From assembly GCA_005784505.1 (NCBI GenBank), contig VCAZ01000092.1, positions 829,928 to 893,927 of the forward strand: 64,000 nt of DNA, in the 5' to 3' direction. Every line of letters begins with the position of its first letter. Position 1 is the first letter of the stretch. The notes under the pieces are model-generated. The model worked only from the letters and a program-made list of their open reading frames with translations. It ran no database searches and was not told the DNA's origin. The position numbers and the translations under genes are program-made. The stretch comes from Bagarius yarrelli (Eukaryota > Chordata > Actinopteri > Siluriformes > Sisoridae). Shown here piece by piece: positions 25,649-36,074 of the stretch.

Positions 25649-26059
25649 GTACACATTACACATCTGAAATACACTTTATCTGCACTCTAATCACAATAAT
25701 CTAATGGTTATTCAGGTGGTGCAGCTACAGCTCGTCAGTGCAGTGCAGTTAAACATCTTAATAAACCATCCCAGCTAACACACGGTTTAAAACCACAACA
25801 GTTCTGTTAAACCGAGCAGCTGGGTTCTAACAGCATGTTTCCATTTAGGGGGGGCTGCGTCATTGTAAAGGTTTTGTAGAGGTCTGATTAACATTACAAG
25901 ACATTATAACCCCCTGGAATCGACGTAGGCTTTCTGCCCAATCCTGGGATTAATGCCAGTGTTCTATTGGAATTATTCCGCTTCCCGCTTCTAAAGTGGG
26001 AATTACGAGTAGGTTGTATTCATATGCTTTGCTGTTAGAACGAACATATAAAAAAATTA

Positions 26060-26405
26060 TTCATTCATTCATCTTCTATACCCGCTTATTCCCTAATTCG
26101 GGGTCACAGGGATCTGCTGGAGTCTATCCCAGTCGTCTCTGAAAAGGTGAAAGGCAGGACGGGGACACCCTGGACAGGTTGCCAGTCCATCACAGGGCCA
26201 CACACACACACACACTCCCTCTATGGGCAATTTAAAATCACCAATCAATCTAACATACATGTTTTTATACTGTAGGAAACCGGAGTACCCGGAGTAAACC
26301 CGCACAAACACAGGGATAACCTGCAAACTCCACACAGAAAGGGATTCAAACCCGGGATCTTCTTGTTGTGAGGCAACAGTGCAAACCACTAGACCACCAT
26401 GCTGC
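26060..26405 (-). mobile_element. Mermaid-like SINE, full length
   Basis: A reverse copy ends in a complete tRNA-like head (gtggtctagtggtttgcact on the minus strand). It lies 0.6 kb downstream of mtcl1 exon 3, in the intron. Confidence 0.7.
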
Positions 26406-27000
26406 CCCTTTTCCAGACATGATAAATCAATTAATCATTTTTAATAATAACATTTATTAACACATCAACAGCATTTTAATAAACGAAAGCCTGTTCTTTT
26501 AGAGAACCTGCTCTGTAAATTCCTGTATAATCCCTACTACAGGAACGAAAAGATCTGGCAGCGCTTCTGAAAATTCAGCACTGCTGAAAATAAATCTAAT
26601 CTTCAGATTTTAAGAAAAAAACCCAGAGAACAGATAGAAACCTGAGCTCAAAAATATAATAGAGACTTTGGTGCTGTGAGATAGCAAAGCTAAACAGTTT
26701 CTCCATAACAGGCACAAAACTGGTGCACAACAGCAGATAATCCAGTGACACACACGCAGTAACACGCAATGCAAATAGGCACATGCAAATCTGATACTGA
26801 CAACCAAAGCTGCAGAATCCGAAATCAAAGTTTACTAGCAAATCTGCTGATATCTATACCCTCTGATCTGATCTGGGAATTTCACTGTGCTGTACCACTA
26901 AAAAAAACAAAGTTCCTGACCTTTTCTGAGCCTGAGCAAAGTCATCAGCCACGATTAAAAGTGTCTCTCAGACCTGTAGAGTAAAGTAAACTCTCTGTAC

Positions 27001-27159
27001 CTCTTTAGCTCTCTCCAGCTCGTTGTGCAAGGCTTGCTTGGATATCTCCAGCTCGATAATCTTCTGCCTGAGCATCTCGTTCTCATCTTCTGCCCGTGTG
27101 CGCTTGTCCTCCACGCTCTCCAGCTCGTTGTGTAGACGCACAGACACGTCTTTGGCCAC
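27001..27159 (-). CDS. mtcl1: mtcl1 coding exon 3
   Basis: This exon of 53 codons begins VAKDVSVRLHNELE after acceptor gagcgcag and ends LHNELERAKE before donor gtacag. It is phase 0 and the last recognisable mtcl1 exon in the window. In the family the next exon begins with a Ser/Lys/Arg-rich segment, and no match was seen to the left. Confidence 0.94.
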
Positions 27160-30100
27160 CTGCGCTCAGAAGATTGTGGAATCAATTAAGGTTAAATTAA
27201 TACATTAAAGTGACACACATGCTTTAGTTTTCGATCTACACACACCTTAAGGTCCTGCTCTAGGTTACGAAGAAGTTCTCCGTCCACATGGCCGGTCTGG
27301 GCCACTCGCAGGCTTTTCTGTTCCGCTTTGCGCAGTCGGTATTGAAAAATGCGGCAGTTTTTGTTGGAGCGGTCGAGTTCCCTGCGCAGCTCCTGCAGCT
27401 GGTACACCTCCTCCTCCAGGTAGCTGTCCCTAATCTCCTCCATCTCAGCACGCAGCTCATCCACTTCATCCTGAGAGAAACACGACGACGCAGCGAATTA
27501 GTCGATTTAGTTCAAATCAGAACGGAATTAAAAAAAGACTCAAAAGAATCAGATCCAGCGCTTCCAGAATATAGTGCATGACCTTAACAGAACCTGTGCA
27601 GGACAAAGTCACATGATCAAAGTTACATACTGTATATAAGTCGACCGATATGAGTTTTTTCAGGGAAGATGCCGATATCGATTATTACAGATCAAATAAG
27701 CCGATAACTGATATTTTGAACCGATATAAATGTCAGGAAAAAAAATAAAAATTTATGTCAAAAAATGCTTTAAATGAATTCAATAGCATTAAATAAATAT
27801 TTTTAACTTAAAGAAGTAAACAACAACATGCAACAACAAAACAATTGTTGGAAAATAAATGCAATCGCTTCCTAACCTTTTCTAAGATAATAAAATAGGG
27901 TAACAGTTAGAAGTCCTAATCCAGCAGCACCGGGTTGGGCTGCAGGAAGCAGAACTGCTCATTATGCTCTCCGATGATCTTGCTTCATCTCTTGCCGTGA
28001 AGTGCAGACATCTCACTGTAGACACGCTCACTAGAGACTGATGGATGCTCATCAGAGCCGAATAGTGCGGATCAACAGGAAATTATTTTATCGGCAACTC
28101 GTTTTTAAAAATTAACGATACCGATAATCATTAAAATATTTTATATCGGCGCAGATAATCGGACTGGCGATAACAAGTCAACCACTAATACTGTCTATAT
28201 ACTGCAGAAAAACATGTGGAATGTGAAGTATTGTACGCAGTTTAATCCAAGAACAAGTATGAGACACAGGCAACAGATTCAATCAACACTGAATTAAAAC
28301 CATTCAGATACGAATTAGTAATTAGTAATTATGAGGTGGTAGTTTGTTTAAGTTAATTTATGTTTAATTACTCCCAGCACCACTAAATTATTAACCTCTT
28401 ATTCAGAGCGACTTACATTTATCTTTTTTAAACAACCAAGCAATTAGGTGTTAAGGGCCTTCCTTAGGGGCCCAGCAGTGGTAAGTTGGTGGTGCTGGGA
28501 TTAATTAAACATTAATTAATTATAACTTTACATTCACAGCATTTGGTGTCTACCAAATACTATGAATGTAAATGTAGCGGTTTGATTCATAGACATTAAG
28601 AACCGATTTATTTCCTGGGTAACACAGTTAAGTGCAGTGATCAGAGGATCAGTAAATCATCACTGAATTTCTTACCCAGAATATTGGAAACGCTATTTAG
28701 ATTAAATAATTAATTCAAATCATTACGGATTCAGATCATTGTTCGAATCAGAAACTGAATCATTGATCAAAAGCATCATCAGAATCAGAATCTAAATCAT
28801 TTATCAGAAACATTAGAAATTCCTGACGGGCTGCCATCCGTTACCTATTAAACCGGTCTGCTGATGTAAATCATAAATCCGACAGCACTTGATAGGACAT
28901 AGGTACTTGAGCGCTACCAGAATTTCGTGCACGACCTTCATTCGTCAACAGAGGACGCTGATGCAGGGTCACATGATCAGTCCTAACAAACAGTCCTGTA
29001 CTTCACATGGTACGGTCCAATCACAGAAACTATCCTACTCCATTACTTACCCAAACCATTAAAAACACACTTATGATTTCAAACTTGTTTTATCGATTTT
29101 ATAAATTTAAAAATAATTTTTATTAATAAAAAAAATTATATAAAAATTATATATAGAAATAAAATAATATCTTGAAGGCAGGGAGACACATCTGCACACA
29201 CCATAACTACCCTTCTTCTGAGAGGAAAAAAGGGTTCGGTTTTTATAGCCAATGAACACACAGGATGACAGGAGAACCATAATACTAATATAGAGTATGA
29301 GTTATAATAGTAACAACAATATAATACAATAATGAAGAAATTCATTCATTTATTATTATTATTATCTTTATCTGACTATGTTTTGGGAAAGTGGTGGCAC
29401 GGTGGTTAAGGTGTTAGACTGCTACTTGGAAGATCAGCGTTCATTTACATTTACAGCGATTGGCAGACGCCCTTATCCGGAGGGACTTACATTCATCTCT
29501 TTTATACATCTGAGCAATTTGGGGGTTAAGGGCCTTGCTCAGGGGCCCAGCAGTGGTAGATTGGTGGTGCTGGGAATCGAACCTGAATCTTCAAATTATT
29601 AGTCTAACACCTTAACCGCTGTGCTACACACTTCCCTGTGCTGGGTTCGATTCCTAGCACCATTAGGTTACCACTGGGGACTGGGGGCCCCTGAGCAAGG
29701 CCCTTAAACCCCAATTGCTCAGTTGTATAAAAGATATAAAAGTCGGTCTGGATGAGGACGTCTTCCAAATGCTGTCAATGTAAATATATGCTTTCTGATG
29801 CATTCTACCACAAGCCAATAATAACCAAGTAATATATAATAACATGTGTTGGGTAATCCCAGTTCGGTTTATATTTACTTTTCCAGTCTTATTTTTTAAT
29901 CTAAGTGAGTAGATAAGGGTTAGAGCCCTCTCTTCTTTCACCGGCCCAACAGTGGCAGCTTGGTGGTGCTGGAAATTAAACCCAACCCAACACCTTACTG
30001 ACTGCACTACTCCTGTGGTGTGTCAGCTGAACAAAAAGTGACGGCCAAAAGCCTGTCAGAAGATTTAGGACAAATGGACAAGGTATCTGATTAGATCCAG

Positions 30101-31257
30101 TCAACAAGTGACGCTTTTTTCAGGTGTAAAATGTCCAAACGAGTCTTTGGGATATCCATAGCATGTGCTTCATGCCTCAAGCTGAGTATCTGAGCAGAAT
30201 GGTTTAATGTGTTCTAAGGATAACATTTACTGTACAATTTGCTGTATTTTCTCTGCTTTTAGCTCATTTAACTCTAATAATTTGTTAGAAATGACAGGAA
30301 AAGCAACTTCCATATCCAGGACAAGAGGATCTCATATAGGACCAGTGTAAGGAACCTGTGCCTTACATGGACCACCAAAGGACCATCCATATTATAGATG
30401 TGACCTCTAGAGAATAAATACATCTTTAATTATACAACTATATTTTACCCCTATAAATTGACCCCGATGTTTCTGGAGACGTTATTTACCTTGAGGTAGT
30501 CATTTTCTGAGCGAAGTTCTTCGATTTCCCGTAATAGATCCTCCTCTGCCAGCTCTTTTCCGCTCTCAGGTTTGGTCTGGAGTTCCTTCTCTCGCGCAGG
30601 TGAAGCCGCAGGTGTCTGAGCCGCGATGATGTCCGGTCTCTGGCCGTGCAGTCGCGCCCCCACAGCGGGATCATCTGCAGCCAAGTGTCCGCGCTCACTG
30701 GATCCGGATCCGGCCCCTGACTCGGCATCGCTGCTGGCGGCCTGAGCGAGGCGTTGCTCGTCGGACAGCGGCTCGGACGGACAGTCAGACAGATCCGAGC
30801 TGCTGTCTGTCTGAGCAAGGCGCCCGGTAGGAACGCGCACCGGCGAGTCTGAACCGAGGGCCAGAGGAGCGCGCGAGAGAGGTATGGGCTTCCCCTTTCC
30901 GCTGTTTGCAAGTCGAGGGACGGTTTCCGCCGCCTTTCCAACCGGTTTCGCCTGCGTGACCTTTAAGGCCTTTTTAGTCGCTGAGGATTTGGCGGCGCTT
31001 TTCACCTGCGCCGGTTTGTCCTTCGCTCCGGTCACCGTGCGTCTCACAGTGCGGCTGTGTGGAGTGAGAGACACTGCGGGCGGCTGCTTGTGGAGTTTAG
31101 GGGATTTTGGTGTAAGCGCGGAGGATTTTAGAGTTCTGGAGTGGCCATCCTTTAGGAAAGGTCTGGCTGGAGACGGTGCACGGTTTAATCTTTTCTTCTC
31201 CAGCGTTTGGCTTTGCGGTTTGGCGTCAATGCTCGAGCCATCAGCGATTTCCATCAT
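27001..31257 (-). CDS. mtcl1: MTCL1 / SOGA2, first three coding exons (5' part of gene)
   Basis: Microtubule crosslinking factor 1 is a cytoplasmic coiled-coil protein that bundles and stabilises microtubules and works with PAR-1/MARK polarity kinases. Coding exons are 31257-30490, 27470-27246 and 27159-27001, all phase 0, giving 384 residues. Residues 1-256 are a basic, low-complexity head with the family signature TDSSSDLSDCPSEPLSDEQR and a motif RAPSPARPFLKD. Residues about 240-384 are a continuous coiled coil (ELRSENDYLK, then DELRAEMEE, YQLQELRREL, NCRIFQYRLRKAEQKSL, VAKDVSVRLH, ISKQALHNELER), the start of the SOGA domain. The head matches MTCL1 better than its paralogue MTCL2. Human MTCL1 is far longer; the remaining exons were not found and should lie beyond position 1, after an intron of at least 27 kb. 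It is in tandem with rab12, as I recall for human. The start is taken at the ATGATG pair at 31257-31252. The frame stays open to an ATG at 31326, but that 23-codon extension is arginine-rich and looks like GC-rich leader. Confidence 0.93.
27246..27470 (-). CDS. mtcl1: mtcl1 coding exon 2
   Basis: This exon of 75 codons begins DEVDELRAEMEE after acceptor tttctctcag and ends LLRNLEQDLK before donor gtgtgt. It is entirely heptad coiled coil and nearly identical to the family consensus I recall. It is phase 0 at both ends. Confidence 0.95.
27640..28192. mobile_element. DNA element with gatatcg-rich ends
   Basis: agtcgaccgatatgagtttt at the left and atatcggcgcagataatcgg at the right resemble a fish hAT MITE family known for many CGATA words. 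It lies just upstream of mtcl1 exon 2, in intron 1. Confidence 0.45.
28401..28500 (-). mobile_element. SINE family A fragment
   Basis: Only the middle block remains in reverse, from cagagcgacttacatttatc to ggtggtgctggga. Confidence 0.6.
29386..29784 (+). mobile_element. SINE family A split by another SINE
   Basis: The tRNA-like head (29386-29442) and the body plus tail (about 29637-29784) belong to one plus-strand copy. A reverse copy of the same family interrupts it between box A and box B. Confidence 0.75.
29443..29636 (-). mobile_element. SINE family A nested in another SINE
   Basis: It is a full-length reverse copy inserted in the SINE at 29386-29784. Confidence 0.75.
29935..30013 (-). 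mobile_element. SINE family A fragment
   Basis: It has ggcccaacagtggcagcttgg through the head region in reverse and no tail. Confidence 0.5.
30014..30489. other. mtcl1 intron 1, nothing recognised
   Basis: Ordinary intronic DNA between a SINE fragment and the exon 1 donor. Confidence 0.5.
30490..31257 (-). CDS. mtcl1: mtcl1 coding exon 1
   Basis: This exon encodes 256 residues: the basic head, the Ser/Asp-rich family signature and the first heptads (REIEELRSENDYLK). The donor reads CTCAAG|gtaaat, phase 0. It is GC- and CpG-rich, unlike its surroundings, so it probably lies in the promoter CpG island. Confidence 0.93.
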
Positions 31258-31780
31258 AAACGCGAACGGAAATGAAACCCGGACCGATCGGAACCGAGCG
31301 CGCACACGGCACCTGCAACGCGGCACTCTTCCTCCTTCTCTCTCATCACTTCTAACTGATGCACAACTCTGATTCAGTTCCGGTCATCCATCGTCAAGAA
31401 GAGGCTAAAAAAATAAACAAGAACAAAAGCTCTTTTAATTATAATCCCATTAATCATATAACCAACAGCGTCTTTTTCAGCAAACAGCAACAAATGGCAC
31501 GCACGCGAAGCAGAACTGCATATCTGCAACCCGGAAATACGATAGCAATATGCCCGTCCTTTCCTTTCCAGTTAAATCATCATTTGCTGTCGGGATCCTG
31601 GGCCCTTCTGGCGTCTCGATCTCTGCTTCTTCTGCTGCCCGTCTTCCATCTGACCTGGGGGAAAAAAAATCTGCAGCCGTTGCAGTGTGACGCCCGGTGC
31701 CGTAAACCGCGCAGTGCGCATGCGCCACTGTACACTCCCCTCGCACTTGGCTTTAACAGGGACATGGCGTTATAAATCAA
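31258..31780. promoter_or_regulatory. presumed mtcl1 promoter CpG region with NRF1-like site
   Basis: CpG-rich DNA extends upstream of mtcl1 exon 1. It includes TGCGCATGCGC at 31716-31726, an NRF1-type palindrome. No TATA box was recognised. The mtcl1 start site probably lies here, but no cap site can be seen. Confidence 0.5.
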
Positions 31781-32227
31781 TTTTCACGCGCTTAATCGTG
31801 TATTTCTTCTTAACAGCGTTAAAAGAGACAAACCGTGTCCAAAACCTGGGTGTTAAAAATGATTGCAAACTCTTGCACTACTGATACACTATTGCAGCGG
31901 ATGCACTTGCACCATGATGTATTATTTATTGCAGTGCAGCCTTTAACACACCAAACAGGATAGAAATCTCTGCGAGCATTTTGCACTAAAGTACTAATGA
32001 AATAATGCCAGGAATAACAAGCAATAAAACCCTAGGAGACTAGCCACGCCCCCTGTTACCTTGGTAGCAGGTGTGTCTCTCGGGGTTGCCTTTCTGTCCT
32101 CAGGCAAATCCAATGTCTTTCCATGCAAATCCACTGTCCAAATTATACACCAGATTTAGATATAGACTAAAAAAAACAGGAAGTAGTTTTTAAAAGTGAT
32201 TCTAATAAACTTTTCGTAATTATGTCA

Positions 32228-32284
32228 TGTTGAATCTAATCTAATCTAATCTAATGTAATCTAATCTAATCTAATCTAATTTAA
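32228..32284. repeat. (TCTAA)n microsatellite
   Basis: About ten pentamers of aatct/tctaa with one tgtaa variant. Confidence 0.9.
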
Positions 32285-32300
32285 TGTAAAAACATTAATC

Positions 32301-32469
32301 AGGCGTCCTTATCCAGACCAACTTACCTTTAATCTCGTTTTTACATCTGACTGAGCAATTGTGGGTTAAGGGCCTTGCTCAGGGTCCCATTGGCGGTATC
32401 TTAAAGGGGCTGGGAATCAAACCCTGTTTTAATTGGCAGTCCAACACCCTAACCACTGAGCTACCACTT
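32301..32469 (-). mobile_element. SINE family A
   Basis: It runs from aggcgtccttatccagacca to gagctaccactt in reverse. Confidence 0.65.
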
Positions 32470-32578
32470 ATTTTTGCATGTAAGGTTTTGGTTGTATTAG
32501 TTGAAAGCTCTGATCAAAAGCCCTTGCACTCCCCCTGAGCAGAATGATCTGCAGCATCTGCATCATTTTGTAATATTA

Positions 32579-32755
32579 GGAAGTGGTAGCTCAGTGGTTG
32601 GACTGCTAATTGGAAGAGCGGGGATTCAATTCCCAGCACCACCAAGTTGCCACCGCTGGGCCACTGAACAAGGCCCTTAACTCCCAATTGCTCAGTTGTA
32701 TAAAGGGATCACTCTGGATAAGGGTGTCTGCTAAATGCAGTACATGTAAATGTAA
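32579..32755 (+). mobile_element. SINE family A
   Basis: It is a plus-strand copy 110 bp from the reverse copy at 32301. The pair forms an inverted repeat that could fold in a transcript. Confidence 0.65.
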
Positions 32756-33083
32756 TATTACACTGTACATATTAAACACACCCGCTACTATACATAAATA
32801 ACCACCAGAAATACATCTGTGATTTATTGGCATGTTGATTAGGTTTAATTTGGATTTAATTGTAATACAAAAAGAAGAATGTTGATTTAGATTCCTGATG
32901 GGAGAAAGCCGGTGTTGACAGTGGCAGGAGGAAACGTTTGCGAAAAAACATGCAAAAAAAAAAATTTTTTTTAAATCTACAGAAATTGTGTTCTGGGTGA
33001 TAAACAGAATTGTTTTGATCAATGATTATTTTTCTATAAAAAGTACTACAGGTGCTGAAAGGTGTTAAATACTTGTACACCAT

Positions 33084-33210
33084 TTGGTGAAGGTTGGACT
33101 GCTAATCAGAAGATTATGGGTTCAATTCCCAACACCACCACCATGCTACCACTGAGTGCTTAAGCTAATGCATTAGATAGGAACATCTGCCAAATGCTGT
33201 AAATGTACAT
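33084..33210 (+). mobile_element. SINE family A, internally shortened
   Basis: It has the tRNA-like head with gggttcaattcccaacacca and the tail aaatgctgtaaatgta, with the middle reduced. Confidence 0.55.
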
Positions 33211-33282
33211 TATTTTATTTATGCAGTCAAGCAGTTAAAGGGTTAAAGACCTTGCCTAGTCATCCTGGGATTTCTCCATTAG

Positions 33283-33590
33283 GGCCGTGTAATAATATCA
33301 ATACAGCAAATTATCACAATATTTATTTTCACGATTGTGTATCGATATTTCAACCTTGAGTATCAATACATTATTTAAATGACATTTTAAAACGATTTAT
33401 GTTAATATTTAATTAAAACACTCAGTACATGTCAAACACATAAGGCCAACGTTTCAGAAGCAAACATGGCGGCAATATAAAGAACGCCTCCAGGTTTGTA
33501 TTTGTTGGAATTTCATCCATTTTGTTTTACTATTTTGCGATATATATCGTGATATATTTTATTTATCATATCACGAGACCCTTCTAGATA
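33283..33590. mobile_element. AT-rich inverted-repeat element W, copy 2
   Basis: It begins agggccgtgtaataatatc and ends tatcacgagacccttct, roughly inverted. It is collinear with 23,050-23,560. Confidence 0.5.
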
Positions 33591-34559
33591 CATAGTCCTG
33601 GTCTATACCATCCACTGGTAAATAATGCAGCTACCGGATAGAAAGCTAAGTCTTGTCCATGAAGGTTGGAAGACTTGCGGATCTTTCGGATATCCAGTTG
33701 GAAGTAGAACCTCAGCATGTAAATGTAAGTTTATTATTGTTCCACAAATGGCCACCAATAGGATGTGAGCTAGGTGGGAAAATGAATAAATTAGCATCTT
33801 CTTCAAACTATTTTGACTCGTATTGCCATTTATTGGCTCAAAGGATAGAACAATTCTTAAAAACAAATGAATGTTACTTATATAGGTAATAAATATAATT
33901 TTTATTTGCACTTCATTAGTTCAAGAACACCACAAAGTATAAATATCAGAAAAATGTCTTAAAACATGCCAAATTTTTTCAAATAACTAAAATCAGAGGT
34001 ACCTTTTCTCACCTCAGCATCTAAACGAGGGCCCATTTTATCATTTTATCCAATTTCTAATGTATTTTTAAAAAAGTTTTATATTATAAATTCCGCAATA
34101 GTCTTACAGGTGATGCAAATAAACACACAAAAATACTGTATTCATAAAATGAACACTTAACGTTCTATGTATATTTGAGTTATTTTGGATGAATAATTCG
34201 GAAAGGCCACGTCACGATTACACTAAATAACACGAAAGAAAACAATGTGACAGATTTGCCAAATATTACTGATGTTTCTGCAGTAATAAAGACACGTATA
34301 TAAAAAGATCATTTACATTTTTTTTTTTTTAAATGAAGAGTTCAACAATAGCGTTCAAAACAAAACAAAAAAAAAAAATCTAAATTAATATATTTTCAAT
34401 GTCCCTTTAAATTCGACAAAACATACAGAAAACAATTCTAGTAAAACTTAGTAAATCTGATCCATTGCCTTTAAAGAAAGACAAACGAAAAAACAAAACA
34501 CAAAACAATGACGTCACACAGGTCATGGGGAAAAAAAAAAAAAGCACTTGTGGATAAAT
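33591..34559. other. no gene seen between rab12 and mtcl1
   Basis: AT-rich DNA with A- and T-runs. It may include the end of the rab12 3' UTR. Confidence 0.45.
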
Positions 34560-35966
34560 AAAGGCTTTTTATTAACAAATCAAACTCGAGCGACCTGCAT
34601 GTTAGTAAATGTTTCCTAAAAATGCCATCGTAAATGTTCCTAGAAAACTTTACAAAGTTAGAAGTCATATTAAAAGAAGAAGAAAAAAAAAAATGAAATA
34701 GTGTGGGGAAATTTGTGCACTGCTACATACGGGGTTAGCTGTTCAGTCCAGGATCAGACAGACGCCTGTATTCTCCGAATCAGAACCGGAAAAGATGCCA
34801 CAAAAGGATCGTTATGCATTGCGTCAACATGCGGTCCATCCCAAGACTAAATCATTGTGTCTTTTTTTATAAATCAATGCTTATAGGCGGCTTTACGGGC
34901 CACGACGCTAAACAAGACTGTTTGGCATCTGATTCCCAATGTGACACGATGTGAGTACAATAGTTATTTGTGCAAATAAGTGTGTTTCCATGGCGATATC
35001 TCCAACAACAATTTAATACCACGCTCCGGACCAAGGTGTAGCATTTACACGCCGTCCTTCCAGTCTTTAACAACAACCCCGATATTCATCTCGTTTCATC
35101 TAATTTCCATGTAGCTCTTTAAGTGAAACTGTTCAGAATCTTCTAAACGAAACCCCGTCGTTAGTGTAATTCTATTGAGGTATCAGAAACGGCACACCGC
35201 TAGCAAATATGACGCGTTAGGGCGCTTTTTTTTTTTTTTTTAGATACGGCCAAAAAATGCAGATTGTAGTACAAGAAAACGATGTAAGGCTTTAAATCCG
35301 ACCAAAAAAAAAATAATCAGAAGTTAAATTTCCAAATCATAGTTGCTATTTCATAGTTGCTAAATTCTGGCAGGCAGAAAAAGAGCGGGAAACTAAAGTG
35401 GGCACCAAAAAACACAAGTGCCTCGGGTTCGAACCCCAAGCAAGAGTACAAACACGGCTTGGCTGAACCGTGAATTAATATAATAAGTTTGCTATCCTTA
35501 TTTATCTGAAGCAAGAATCCGAACCTGCTACCTTTAATCTACTGCTGGGTAAATGAGTCGGGTGGAAAAGAGGCGCTGTTTGATTCGGGTCCGATCTAAA
35601 TACTCTTAAATGGAGAGTCGTGTGAGTGCATCGGATCACTAAGATAAAATCGACTGAATACTGAAACTGTGGAAGTTTAGGAAGCTGGTTGGTGGTTGAT
35701 ATGAATAGATTAGGTGCAGGTGTGATACAAAAAACAAGATGAAAGCAGAAGAAGTCATGGGTTCAGTCTGGATTTCGTGTAGTCGGAAATGTTTTTTGCC
35801 TCTAAAACTGCCCATCCAACTGCACATGCCCTGGAATCCACAGCAGCCTGCGTTTCGAAAAACATCAATACAGGTGCACATCACCCCCTGGTGGTCAGTC
35901 GGTAAAGGTGCAGGCTAACAGGAGAAGGGTGAGCCGTTTTCTGGAGCAGGAAGACAGAGATGAGGT
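34560..35966 (-). other. rab12: presumed rab12 3' untranslated region
   Basis: Sequence follows the rab12 stop without recognised repeats. An AATAAA on the minus strand (TTTATT at 34568-34573) could end the transcript, but other candidates exist. The extent is a guess. Confidence 0.35.
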
Positions 35967-36074
35967 TCAACAGCAACGCATGCGAGGAGGGGGCAGTTCT
36001 GGGGGCACTTCAGGTTCAGGCTGAAGGGAAAGGACGCTGTTGGAGAGTTCTCGACTGGGCATTTCCAAAGGCAT
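35967..36074 (-). CDS. rab12: rab12 coding exon 6, with stop
   Basis: This exon of 35 codons plus TGA encodes the hypervariable tail ([18 protein letters not shown], Pro-rich, then MRCC). The terminal CC is the expected geranylgeranylation signal. The acceptor is tttccgcag|ATGCC. Confidence 0.95.
   Translation of the reverse strand: MPLEMPSRELSNSVLSLQPEPEVPPELPPPRMRCC

Noticed and set aside
29444..29785. Frames with EQLGLRALLRGP-like peptides seen at many places
   Set aside because: They are translations of the family A SINE in different orientations, not a gene family.
30486..31372. Overlapping long frames on both strands across mtcl1 exon 1
   Set aside because: GC-rich exon shadow frames. 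Only the frame with the MTCL1 signature continues across exons in phase.
35405..35450. gggttcgaacccc as a tRNA gene box B
   Set aside because: No matching acceptor stem, box A or anticodon arm was found around it.
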